A DNA stretch of 64,000 nucleotides, from contig NZ_WRPA01000010.1 of the NCBI RefSeq assembly GCF_009831655.1, forward strand, positions 123,455-187,454, read 5' to 3'. This document shows positions 35,752-44,265 of the stretch, piece after piece (position 1 is the stretch's first letter; each line of letters starts with the position of its first letter). Position numbers and translations under genes: made by a program. This DNA is from Shewanella insulae (GTDB lineage: Bacteria > Pseudomonadota > Gammaproteobacteria > Enterobacterales > Shewanellaceae). The notes beneath the pieces were generated by a model. The model saw only the letters and a program-made list of their open reading frames with translations, did not search any database and was not told the origin of the DNA.

Positions 35752-35981
35752 ACATGATCAAATCTTTTGTTAACACGGCCCATCTTTACCGACTAGGTCA
35801 CGAAGCAGAGGCATCGGTGGCACTGCGCCAATGCATCGACGAGATGGAGAAAAACTACCCTGAAGTTATTAAGCGGCCAACATTTGGTCAGATAATATCT
35901 CCTATGCTGCAAGCTCAGGAAAGGCAGGACTGGCTCGCACTGGCAGATTATTTAGAATATGAATTACCCCAGCTATTTTAG
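35748..35981 (+). CDS. Small protein of unknown function in the glycosylation operon
   Basis: This 77-residue protein overlaps the stop of the short Maf gene by four bases (ATGA), so it is translationally coupled to it. It is predicted mostly helical (LYRLGHEAEASVALRQCIDEM; WLALADYLEYELPQL), with no signal peptide or membrane helix. The helix-turn-helix-like repeat resembles a single tetratricopeptide unit. I do not recognise a family. It may be a partner of the Maf enzyme, because the other Maf carries such repeats in its own C-terminus. Confidence 0.7.
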   Translation: MNMIKSFVNTAHLYRLGHEAEASVALRQCIDEMEKNYPEVIKRPTFGQIISPMLQAQERQDWLALADYLEYELPQLF

Positions 35982-36055
35982 TTGTAATACTCTGTTTAAA
36001 AGCAGTTATCATCAACTTGACATTATTAACCCTAACCAAGATATTGTGGGCCACT

Positions 36056-36907
36056 ATGACAACACAAGCACCTATATTCATTGCCGAGGTTTCGAGTAAC
36101 CATCATAGAGATCTCGACAGGTGTTTCGAATTTATCAAGGCATCGGCAGAAATAGGCTGCGATGCGGTAAAGTTTCAGCTGTTTAAAATCGATCAACTGT
36201 TTGCCCCCGAAATCCTTGCTCGAAGCGAGATGCATAGGGCGCGAAAGCAGTGGGAGTTACCCGTTAATTTTCTACCAGAGCTAAAGCGGTGTTGTGACAG
36301 CTACGGCATTCAATTTTCATGTACGCCCTTCTACCTAGATGCAGTCAAAGAACTGGCACCCTATGTCGATTTTTACAAAATCGCCTCCTATGAATTGCTA
36401 TGGGACGATCTGCTTATCGCCTGCGCAAGAACCGGTAAGCCTGTGGTCATCTCTGCCGGCATGGCAAACTTGGAGGAGATAGATCACGCCATTGAGACCC
36501 TACAAGAGGCGGGATGTCAGCAGATCACCCTATTACACTGCGTCTCAGCCTACCCCACTCCAATGGCAGACTGTAACCTTGCCGTACTAGGCACTTTCCG
36601 GGAACGCTACGGCGTCAAGGTCGGTTGGTCCGATCACAGCGTTCAACCGGCCGTCATCCGCCGCGCCGTCAATCGTTGGCAAGCAGATTGCATTGAGTTT
36701 CACATAGATCTCGACGAACAGGGTGCCGAGTACGCCGCCGGCCACTGCTGGCTACCGCATCAGATACAGCCCGTGATCAGCGAATGTCGTGATGCGACGA
36801 CCATAGATGGACGTGTAGATAAGGTGCTGGCCCCAAGCGAAGCTCCTGACCGAGACTGGCGCGCCGACCCCAGCGACGGTTTAAGGCCGCTTAAGCACCT
36901 TAGATAA
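36056..36907 (+). CDS. NeuB-like nonulosonate synthase lacking the SAF domain
   Basis: NeuB enzymes condense phosphoenolpyruvate with a six-carbon sugar to make sialic, legionaminic or pseudaminic acids. The barrel is recognisable: IAEVSSNHHRDL (9-20), DAVKFQLF (36-43), HCVSAYPTP (161-169) and GWSDHS (190-195). I start at ATG 36056 (MTTQAPIFIAEV), giving 283 residues. Two features are odd. The usual IEKH motif reads IEFH (213-216), and the protein ends where the antifreeze-like SAF domain would begin, though that domain contributes to the active site in known dimers. It may make a shorter or different sugar acid. Confidence 0.8.
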   Translation: MTTQAPIFIAEVSSNHHRDLDRCFEFIKASAEIGCDAVKFQLFKIDQLFAPEILARSEMHRARKQWELPVNFLPELKRCCDSYGIQFSCTPFYLDAVKELAPYVDFYKIASYELLWDDLLIACARTGKPVVISAGMANLEEIDHAIETLQEAGCQQITLLHCVSAYPTPMADCNLAVLGTFRERYGVKVGWSDHSVQPAVIRRAVNRWQADCIEFHIDLDEQGAEYAAGHCWLPHQIQPVISECRDATTIDGRVDKVLAPSEAPDRDWRADPSDGLRPLKHLR

Positions 36908-36946
36908 TTGAATCAACAAACCAAAAGCCATTTCTAAGAGGCCATA

Positions 36947-38107
36947 ATGACATTTAGACCCTGTATTGTTTGTCAACACGCTCAATCCACCGAGGTATTT
37001 AACAAGCCATACCATTTAACCGGACTAGGAGAGGTGGCTCTATGCATTACAGTTTGCGATAACTGTGGTGCGGTATACCAAAATCCGTTGCCTGATCAGC
37101 AAAAGATTCGCAAGACATACAGTGAAATGTCAAATTACACAAATCCTGGACGAGATGGCAAACCTTCAGCCACCAAAGTTGCCGCGCTCGATAGACAACT
37201 TGCCTATTTATCAAAATTCATGTCACCTAAGGGACGCGCATTTCAGGTCGGCTGCTCCGATGGCTATACCCTACACAGATTCCAGCAGGCAGGTTGGAAG
37301 GTCGATGGCATTGATCCCTCTTCTCGCGCAATTGCACTAGCAAAAAGCCAATATAGTTTGGCTCTGAATAAAGGCTTTATCGAGGACTTCAACAGCAAAG
37401 ATGCCCAGTACGATCTTATTATTCTCACACATGTATTAGAGCATTTTGTTGACCCCAAAGCAGTATTGCTTAAGTGTCTTGCAATGCTTAAAGACGGTGG
37501 TCATATTTTCATCGAAGTCCCCTCTCTCATCGATCAAGAGTCTTGGCCGACGAGTTACTTCACCTTTGAACATCTTTCTTACTTCTCACCACTATCCATG
37601 ATAAATCTCATGAAAGCTTGTGGCATAGAGCCGCTCGGACCTGTGGTCACCGACTTAACTGAAAAAGATCCTTACCCAATACAGATGTGTCATGGTCGTA
37701 AAGGTAAAATTTCACCCTTGATAGAGAAAGATCAGCAAGCGCTGTCCATGTGCCAAGCGTATGTCAATCGAGATAAGGCTCGCTGGCAAGATATTAATCA
37801 TAAAATTGATATTGGTACGGCGGAGGCAAAAAATATTGCTATCTGGGGCGGCGGTGTGCACACGGCACAACTTCTAGAAGAAACCACCTTACTGGAGCAC
37901 TTCGCACCAATCACGATTGTCGACTCCGACCCACAAAAATGGGGGAAATCACTATACGATATTACGATTGTCGCACCTAGCACCTTGATACTAGAGGATC
38001 CTGAGCTCGCAATCGTAATCTCCTCGTTTGTATTTGAGCAGGAGATCAAACAAACGCTAGAGGCGAATCATAATTTACATGCAAGCATCGTCACACTGTA
38101 CAGCTAG
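36947..38107 (+). CDS. SAM-dependent C-methyltransferase-like protein
   Basis: It has three parts. An N-terminal zinc-binding region has two CxxC pairs (CIVC, CDNC) and NPLPD. A class I methyltransferase core has FQVGCSDGYTLHRF and THVLEHF, with a SAM-binding loop of altered sequence (VGCSDG for DxGxxxG). A C-terminal domain has NIAIWGGGVHTAQLL and TIVDSDPQKWGKSL. This is the three-domain plan of the NDP-sugar C-methyltransferases. It has 386 residues. It would methylate a sugar or sugar-linked group; the substrate is unknown. Confidence 0.78.
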   Translation: MTFRPCIVCQHAQSTEVFNKPYHLTGLGEVALCITVCDNCGAVYQNPLPDQQKIRKTYSEMSNYTNPGRDGKPSATKVAALDRQLAYLSKFMSPKGRAFQVGCSDGYTLHRFQQAGWKVDGIDPSSRAIALAKSQYSLALNKGFIEDFNSKDAQYDLIILTHVLEHFVDPKAVLLKCLAMLKDGGHIFIEVPSLIDQESWPTSYFTFEHLSYFSPLSMINLMKACGIEPLGPVVTDLTEKDPYPIQMCHGRKGKISPLIEKDQQALSMCQAYVNRDKARWQDINHKIDIGTAEAKNIAIWGGGVHTAQLLEETTLLEHFAPITIVDSDPQKWGKSLYDITIVAPSTLILEDPELAIVISSFVFEQEIKQTLEANHNLHASIVTLYS

Positions 38108-38114
38108 CATTCTT

Positions 38115-39194
38115 ATGACTATATCCCAATCGCCAACATCAGCCACATGCAACTGGGCCCTTTGTCTCGGTGGCGGAGAGGCCCAATTGCCTTTGATACT
38201 TGCAGCCAAATTACATGGGCTATCTGTATGTGTCGTTGATAGAAATGAAAACTGTGCTGCCTACCCGCATGCAGATAAGTTTATCCAGGCAAGCACCTAT
38301 GATGCACAGCCTCTTCTGGCTATGCTAAGCAACATAGAGTTGCCGATACGAACTCTTTTAGCAAGAACCTCTGGGCCAGCCTTATATACCGCCGCAGCCA
38401 TCGATGAGAAGCTCAACCTATTTGGGCTAAGCCAAGAGCTTGTCGCTTTATGTACCATTAAGTCACGATTAAGAGAGTATTGCGAAGCCAACCACATACC
38501 TGTACCTAAGGGAACCAGCAGCAAGCATCCCAACCAGCCTTCAGAGTTACCTGTCGTTGTCAGACCCGATTTCCCGTTAAGCGGTAAGAAAGCCGTTACA
38601 CTCTGCACCCAAGAGCATCTACTTAAGTCAGCCATCGAATCGGCCAAGGCCGCATCCGCTGACGGAACCGCCGATATCGCATGCTTTATCGAAGGGAATG
38701 ATATCAGCCTGCTCGCTCATCTAGACAAGGGGTGTGTCACCCCCATCGCCTGGTGGGAAGAACTCAACCAGTTTAATCAAGGTGAATTAAGGGCGATTGG
38801 ACTCCTATTTCCGACTCAGGTAGCAGAGAGTATCAAAATGCAGCTTATTGACGCGGCAACGCGATTTGCCAAAGGCTTCCCCGATTTAAACTATCTGCTG
38901 GCCTTTAGTTTTCGTATCGATAAACAGCAACAAGCCAGACTCATCGAAGTTCATGCCGATCTGACTGGCGACTTGATTCTAGATCGACTAATACCCGCCG
39001 CCGCCCAACGGGAGGTATTGCCAGATATTGTCCAAGGTTTGTTGACTAGGCACTTTCCTGACTTTACCAAGGGAAAGCTTATCCCAACCGCTATCCGCTT
39101 TGAAGAAGACGGCCCAAGACTCTATCAAGATACCCAACTATCAGTGCTTCTCAAGCTATTTAACAACACTAAGGAGCCCTTATCCGATGAGTAA
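38115..39194 (+). CDS. ATP-grasp family protein, divergent (first of three)
   Basis: I start at ATG 38115, just after the methyltransferase stop, giving 359 residues. The N-terminal part is a Rossmann-like preATP domain (WALCLGGGEAQLPLILAAKL). The ATP-grasp core shows LPVVVRPDFPLSGKKAV for the nucleotide Lys and loop, CFIEGNDIS for the second strand, and RLIEVHADLTGD where ExNxR is normal, so the metal-binding Asn is His. Such enzymes join a carboxylate to an amine through an acyl phosphate. The last eight bases overlap the next gene. Substrates are unknown. Confidence 0.7.
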   Translation: MTISQSPTSATCNWALCLGGGEAQLPLILAAKLHGLSVCVVDRNENCAAYPHADKFIQASTYDAQPLLAMLSNIELPIRTLLARTSGPALYTAAAIDEKLNLFGLSQELVALCTIKSRLREYCEANHIPVPKGTSSKHPNQPSELPVVVRPDFPLSGKKAVTLCTQEHLLKSAIESAKAASADGTADIACFIEGNDISLLAHLDKGCVTPIAWWEELNQFNQGELRAIGLLFPTQVAESIKMQLIDAATRFAKGFPDLNYLLAFSFRIDKQQQARLIEVHADLTGDLILDRLIPAAAQREVLPDIVQGLLTRHFPDFTKGKLIPTAIRFEEDGPRLYQDTQLSVLLKLFNNTKEPLSDE

Positions 39195-40386
39195 CCTCCC
39201 CTCAGCCATTCTCATTATTGGCGCTGGCCATATGCAACGTGAACATATTCGTTGGGCCAAATCTCTCGGCCTGGCAACCATAGTCACTGATATTCGCAAC
39301 GATGCCCCCGCAATCGACATGGCCGATGAGTATTACCAGATCGGCGGCAGTGATGTCGAGGCACTGTCGGCACTCGCTAATCAACTCAATGAAAAATTTA
39401 ATCTCATCGGCGCCTACTCAGGCAGCGATTTCGGCCTGGCGGCAGTGGCAGAGGTCCACCAAAAGTTTGGGCTCCCAGGATGCTCTCCAGAAGCAGTCAC
39501 TCTGTCACTCAACAAATCAGCTGCCAAAAAGGTATGGCTATCTCAAGGGTTGCCAACGCCAAAGATGGCCTTATGGGACGCGGTTCCACCAGAAGATGAA
39601 TTACTCAAACTAGCTTACCCTATCATCATAAAACCACTTGATGCCTGTGGTAGCCAAGGAGTGACCTCAGTCAACTCGCCTGAAGCCGTCTCCGATGCTG
39701 TGGCGCTAGCAATGCAGTATGGTGAGCAGGTACTAATGGAGGAATACTTCGATGGCTTCGGCATCGACACTATAGGCATCATGTGGCAAGGAAGGTTCAT
39801 TCCCTGCGGCATTGGTGATCGCTATTTTTCTAAGCCTCCTTACCACTTTCCAACCCACGGGTTTGCGCCAAGTGCACTCCCCCCCCATGACATCGAACAG
39901 GCCTATCTCCTGACAGAGCAAGCTTGTCGCGCTCTAGGTATAGACAATGCCCCTGTAAAAGCCGATTTACTCTACAAAGCGGGCAAATTTACCTTATTGG
40001 AGGTCTCACCACGCTTTCATGGTGATGTCTTTACCACTAAACTCATCCCTTTTTCACATGCTCAAAGTCCTGTTCTTCGGTGGTTTTCTTTACTAAATGG
40101 CACAGACACTCTTACATCAAGTACCGCGGCCCCCGAAAGAGTCGTGATGTGGAAGGCGCTATTTCCACTAGCACCTGACATAGACTTTACCGAGGTCGAA
40201 CAGTTTTTGAATGATCACTCGGCCATGTTGGAATTTTTTTATGAACCACGACGCTATAAAAAACACCAGCAACATAGCGACAACACCAGCCTGGTAGGTT
40301 TTTTCTGGATAGCATTTAATAACCGACAAGAGGCAGATCAATTTTTGACCATTTTTTCAAATCGATTTGAAGGCACCTTACTATGA
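39187..40386 (+). CDS. ATP-grasp family ligase (second of three)
   Basis: The ATG at 39187 gives MSNLPSAILIIGAGHMQREH, 399 residues; the open frame to 39100 lies in the previous gene. It has the preATP fold (ILIIGAGHMQREHIRWAKSL), an ATP loop YPIIIKPLDACGSQGV, VLMEEYFDGFGIDTIGI, and LLEVSPRFHGDV in the ExNxR position (Asn to Ser). The plan is that of carbamoyl-phosphate-synthetase-like or L-amino-acid ligases. The overlap with the gene before (ATGAGTAA) and the next gene (ATGA) shows tight coupling. Confidence 0.8.
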   Translation: MSNLPSAILIIGAGHMQREHIRWAKSLGLATIVTDIRNDAPAIDMADEYYQIGGSDVEALSALANQLNEKFNLIGAYSGSDFGLAAVAEVHQKFGLPGCSPEAVTLSLNKSAAKKVWLSQGLPTPKMALWDAVPPEDELLKLAYPIIIKPLDACGSQGVTSVNSPEAVSDAVALAMQYGEQVLMEEYFDGFGIDTIGIMWQGRFIPCGIGDRYFSKPPYHFPTHGFAPSALPPHDIEQAYLLTEQACRALGIDNAPVKADLLYKAGKFTLLEVSPRFHGDVFTTKLIPFSHAQSPVLRWFSLLNGTDTLTSSTAAPERVVMWKALFPLAPDIDFTEVEQFLNDHSAMLEFFYEPRRYKKHQQHSDNTSLVGFFWIAFNNRQEADQFLTIFSNRFEGTLL

Positions 40387-41138
40387 TTAAGTTTGATTTT
40401 AATGGCAAAGTGGCATTAGTCACTGGCGCTTCCAGAGGGATAGGTAAAGCTATCTGCCATGCGTTACTCGAATCCAACTGCAAGGTCATAGGCACCTACG
40501 CCAGCAACGACGCTGCTGCAGACAAATGCCGCCAAGCGTTTAATCACTTCGGTGATGATTTTTATTTAGTTAAGAGTGATGCTAGCTGTCGCAAACAAGC
40601 CGCAAATTTGTTTACTCACGCGCAGGAACACTTCAATCAGCCCATTCATTTGCTGGTCAACAATGCAGGCATACTACAACAAGGTGACTTCAATCAGCTC
40701 AGTGATGAACAGTGGGACAATACCTTCGCGGTTAACCTCAAAGGCCCATTTATACTCAGCCAAGAATTCTTACGACACGCGGCGTCAGGTGCAGCCATAG
40801 TAAATATCTCATCTGTGGGCGGTCAGACGGGTGGCAACAAGGCGCCCGATTATGCAGCGACTAAGGCAGCTTTAATCAGTCTAACCCGTTCTGTTGCCAG
40901 ACTGGGGGCAGAGAAGAATATCCGCTCAAATGCGGTTGCTCCCGGCTGGATTAAAACAGAAATTTTCAATAAACAACAATTAGATGCATTACAACAACAG
41001 GCCGAAGCCGTGATCCCTCTGAAACGAATGGGAACACCCGACGAAGTCGCAAATAGCGTGCTTTTTTTACTGTCTGACGCGGCCTCTTATATCACTGGCC
41101 ACTGCATCAACACTAATGGCGGAATGTACTTCGGATGA
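40383..41138 (+). CDS. Short-chain dehydrogenase/reductase (FabG-like)
   Basis: This 251-residue classical SDR has VTGASRGIGKA (13-23), VNNAGI (92-97), NISS (141-144) and the catalytic Tyr157-x3-Lys161 in DYAATKAA. The C-terminus SYITGHCINTNGGMYFG is typical of NAD(P)H-dependent 3-oxoacyl or sugar reductases. It lies between a ligase and a DXS-like enzyme, joined to both by ATGA overlaps, so it probably reduces the ketone made by the DXS-like protein. Confidence 0.9.
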   Translation: MIKFDFNGKVALVTGASRGIGKAICHALLESNCKVIGTYASNDAAADKCRQAFNHFGDDFYLVKSDASCRKQAANLFTHAQEHFNQPIHLLVNNAGILQQGDFNQLSDEQWDNTFAVNLKGPFILSQEFLRHAASGAAIVNISSVGGQTGGNKAPDYAATKAALISLTRSVARLGAEKNIRSNAVAPGWIKTEIFNKQQLDALQQQAEAVIPLKRMGTPDEVANSVLFLLSDAASYITGHCINTNGGMYFG

Positions 41139-42955
41139 AACGATTAAACGCAATACAACAACCCAATGATATTAAACAACTTACCGAATCTGAGTTAGTA
41201 CAATTAGCTGCGGAAATCAGACATTTCCTCATCGATAGCATTAGCCAAACCGGGGGACATATCGGTGCAAACTTGGGGGTTATCGAGCTCACCATAGCAC
41301 TCCATCACGCGTTCAATATTCAGCCTACTGCGGCATCAGATGGTGACAGCATACTCTTTGACGTCGGTCATCAAGGGTACACCCATAAACTTCTCACTGG
41401 TCGAATGGCAGCCTTCGACACCCTCAACCAGATGGGCGGTATGTCGCGATTCGTATCAAATCACGAGAGCGAATATGACTTGATGGAAGCATCACATGCG
41501 GGCACTGCTATACCTATCGCTTGCGGCCTAGCCTTTAGCAAGTTGCAAAATGCGCAACAAGGCAGTGTACTAGCCTTCATCGGCGATGGTTCCATGGTTG
41601 AAGGGATGGCTTTCGAGGGACTAAATTTCTCAGCCGAGTACCAACTCCCACTATTTATCGTGATCAACGATAACGGCATGAGCATTCCACCCAATGTCGG
41701 AGGCTTGCATAACCTGTTTTCTGCACCAGACTGGCAGCGACGCTGCGCAAATTGGTTCGAAGGCATGGGCTTTGGCTATGTATCAATCGATGACGGGCAC
41801 GACATGAGCAAGCTACTTGAGGGAATGGAAAAAGCCCAACAAGTGGCAAAACATCCACAAACAGGGCCAGTTATCATTCATGTCAAAACAGAGAAAGGAC
41901 GTGGACTCGCACTGGCGCACAATCACCCTTATAAATTGCATTTTTCTATGCCATTCAATCCTGAAACGGGCGAAGGTGTTGCCGCTACGCTAACAGGGAA
42001 AACCTATCAAGGCATAGTGGGTGACGCCTTAATGCAGCATATGGAAGAAGATGAAACTGTCTATGCTCTCACGCCAGCTACCCCCTATGCGTCTGGTGTG
42101 GAAGCATTGATGAAGGCCTTTCCCAAGCGCGCGATCGATGTCGGTATGGCCGAACAACATGCCGTCGGCATGGCTGCAGGACTCGCCATGGCCGGAAATA
42201 AGGTGTTCATGTGTTTCCAATCCACCTTTATGCAGCGCGCCTGGGATCAGCTATTTCACGATATCTGTTTTCCAAAGCACCCCGTCACTGTGATTAGTGC
42301 CCGTTCGGGATTCGCTGGTTTTGATGGACCCACTCACCATGGCATCTATGATTTTGGCCTGCTACGTACACTACCCGATATAAAAGTCTTCTATGCTGGC
42401 ACAGCCCGCGATCTTCAGGCAATTATGCAGGCTCGCTTAGCCGATTCACACACATCTATCGCCCAAGGCCCAATGATAGTGCTACATCCCTATGAAACTG
42501 TGCCGGCACAAGAAGAGAGCTACTTACCAAGTGAACTCACACCATTGGAAGAGGTGGAAATCGTTTGCCCTGGTGACGATGGCCTAATTATCGCCGTGGC
42601 CAATCAGCTACAGACCGCCATCGCATTACGCGAAAAAATTATGTCAGAGCAAAAGCAAGTCTTTAAGGTGGTAAACCTAAGGTGGCTAAAACCATTGCCC
42701 CTTAATAGCCTTGTACCGCTGCTGCAAACCCATAAAAATGTCATTAGTTTAGAAGAAGGCCTGAAAGATACAGGTGTTGGTGTCGCGATAAATCAGCTAA
42801 TCAATGAAGAGCAACTCACTTGCGATCTTTTAGTCAGCGCATTAGAGCAAGGCATATTACCCGCAGGCGATAAACAGACTCTAGCTCAAATGGGCGCCAT
42901 TGATACCGACAGTGTGTATCAGCAAGCGGCTGAGCGCTGGGAGTGGCAAGTATGA
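41135..42955 (+). CDS. DXS/transketolase-like thiamine diphosphate enzyme
   Basis: The plan follows 1-deoxyxylulose-5-phosphate synthase: His42 in GHIGANLG, DVGHQGYTHKLLTGR (76-90), thiamine motif GDG at 150-152 to NDN at 178-180, the catalytic-Glu region VGMAEQHAVGMAAG, and FAGFDGPTHHGIYD. The length is 606 residues. Most bacteria keep DXS in the isoprenoid pathway, with ispA and xseB nearby; none is here. It more likely condenses pyruvate (or another keto acid) with an aldehyde to make a branch carbon unit for the flagellin glycan. The true substrate is unknown. It overlaps both neighbours. Confidence 0.78.
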   Translation: MKRLNAIQQPNDIKQLTESELVQLAAEIRHFLIDSISQTGGHIGANLGVIELTIALHHAFNIQPTAASDGDSILFDVGHQGYTHKLLTGRMAAFDTLNQMGGMSRFVSNHESEYDLMEASHAGTAIPIACGLAFSKLQNAQQGSVLAFIGDGSMVEGMAFEGLNFSAEYQLPLFIVINDNGMSIPPNVGGLHNLFSAPDWQRRCANWFEGMGFGYVSIDDGHDMSKLLEGMEKAQQVAKHPQTGPVIIHVKTEKGRGLALAHNHPYKLHFSMPFNPETGEGVAATLTGKTYQGIVGDALMQHMEEDETVYALTPATPYASGVEALMKAFPKRAIDVGMAEQHAVGMAAGLAMAGNKVFMCFQSTFMQRAWDQLFHDICFPKHPVTVISARSGFAGFDGPTHHGIYDFGLLRTLPDIKVFYAGTARDLQAIMQARLADSHTSIAQGPMIVLHPYETVPAQEESYLPSELTPLEEVEIVCPGDDGLIIAVANQLQTAIALREKIMSEQKQVFKVVNLRWLKPLPLNSLVPLLQTHKNVISLEEGLKDTGVGVAINQLINEEQLTCDLLVSALEQGILPAGDKQTLAQMGAIDTDSVYQQAAERWEWQV

Positions 42956-44262
42956 GACCGCAAACAAAAACACTCTTAGTGTTGGGTGCGGGCTCAGATC
43001 AGTGCTTTATGATACAAACCGCGCAGCAGATGGGATATTGCGTGGTTGCCGTCGACGCTAACCCACAAGCCCCCGGTTTAAAGCTAGCCGATTATGCACG
43101 TGCGATCGATTTCTCCGATAAGTTAAGTGTCATCGACTACTGCCACCAACTACTACAAGAAGGCGTAGAGCTCAGCGGTGTATCTACCATGGGAAGTGAC
43201 ATACCGCATATCATGGCCGCTATCGCCAAACATTTTGGCTGGCCTGGCCCCAGCGAACAAACAGGCTATTGGGCAACCCACAAATTGGCGATGAAACAGC
43301 GCTTCGAACAGATGGGTATCCCGATCCCGCTTTACGCTCAAGTTGAAACCGAAGCCGATATTATGGCGCGATGGCGCGAGTGGGGCTGCGACAAGCTCAT
43401 CATAAAACCAACCGATAGGGCGGGTTCCCGAGGGGTTAGAATTATTCGCCAAGAGGAAGAGGTCAACGCGGCGCTAACCCACGCAAAGTCTTTCTCACTA
43501 AATGGCGAGATCTTATTAGAAGAGTTTATTGATGGTCCCCAAATCAGCACCGAAAGTATCATAGTCAACGAACAGAAAGCGACACCAGGCTTTGCAGACA
43601 GGGTCTACGAAGGTATGGAATGCTTCTGGCCCAATATAATGGAAAATGGTGGTTGGTTACCGAGTCGTCATAGCCAAGAAGCCCAGGTCCAAATCTCGGC
43701 GCTAGCAGAGCGTGCCGCCAGCGCGCTTGGCATTGAAAAAGGGGTTGCGAAAGGAGATATTGTCGTCTGTCCCAAGCGTGGCCCTATGATTATCGAAATG
43801 GCCGCTCGCCTTAGTGGCGGCGATTTTTCTGCCAGTCTCGTGCCGCTGTCCAGTGGGATCAACTATGTTAAGACGGTCATAGATATCGCATTAGATAACC
43901 CAGTCGATCTAACAGAACTTAACGCTCAGCATCAATTATGGGTCGCAAATCGCTACTTTTTCCTTCCTCCTGGCCAGTTAGAGGCCGTTGAAGGTCTGGA
44001 ATGGACCCGTGAGCAAGGCTTTTGTCAAAAGCTCGAGTTCTATCCGCAAATAGGCGATCAATTACCCCCAATCATGTCTCATGCGAACCGCAGCGGTGTC
44101 TTTGTCTTGACCGCAAAAACATTACCGCAGCTAGAAAAACAGATAGAGTCAGTCTATAGCCATGCACGTTTTAGGATTGATGGAGAGTGGTACTCGGGAC
44201 GTCCAACAGCCATTCTAGACACTCCTCTTATGCAGTTACCTCAGAGCCGGAAAGGACACTAA
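42952..44262 (+). CDS. ATP-grasp family ligase (third of three)
   Basis: The ATG at 42952 overlaps the previous stop (ATGA) and gives MRPQTKTLLVLGAGSDQCFM, 436 residues. It has a preATP domain, KLIIKPTDRAGSRGVRII for the ATP loop, ILLEEFIDGPQIS, and MIIEMAARLSGGDFSASLVP in place of ExNxR (Asn to Ala, with a following GG). EMAARLxGG is found in many peptide- and amide-forming ATP-grasp enzymes. A C-terminal domain follows. It probably makes an amide or peptide bond on a sugar amine; substrates unknown. Confidence 0.82.
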   Translation: MRPQTKTLLVLGAGSDQCFMIQTAQQMGYCVVAVDANPQAPGLKLADYARAIDFSDKLSVIDYCHQLLQEGVELSGVSTMGSDIPHIMAAIAKHFGWPGPSEQTGYWATHKLAMKQRFEQMGIPIPLYAQVETEADIMARWREWGCDKLIIKPTDRAGSRGVRIIRQEEEVNAALTHAKSFSLNGEILLEEFIDGPQISTESIIVNEQKATPGFADRVYEGMECFWPNIMENGGWLPSRHSQEAQVQISALAERAASALGIEKGVAKGDIVVCPKRGPMIIEMAARLSGGDFSASLVPLSSGINYVKTVIDIALDNPVDLTELNAQHQLWVANRYFFLPPGQLEAVEGLEWTREQGFCQKLEFYPQIGDQLPPIMSHANRSGVFVLTAKTLPQLEKQIESVYSHARFRIDGEWYSGRPTAILDTPLMQLPQSRKGH

Positions 44263-44265
44263 ATA

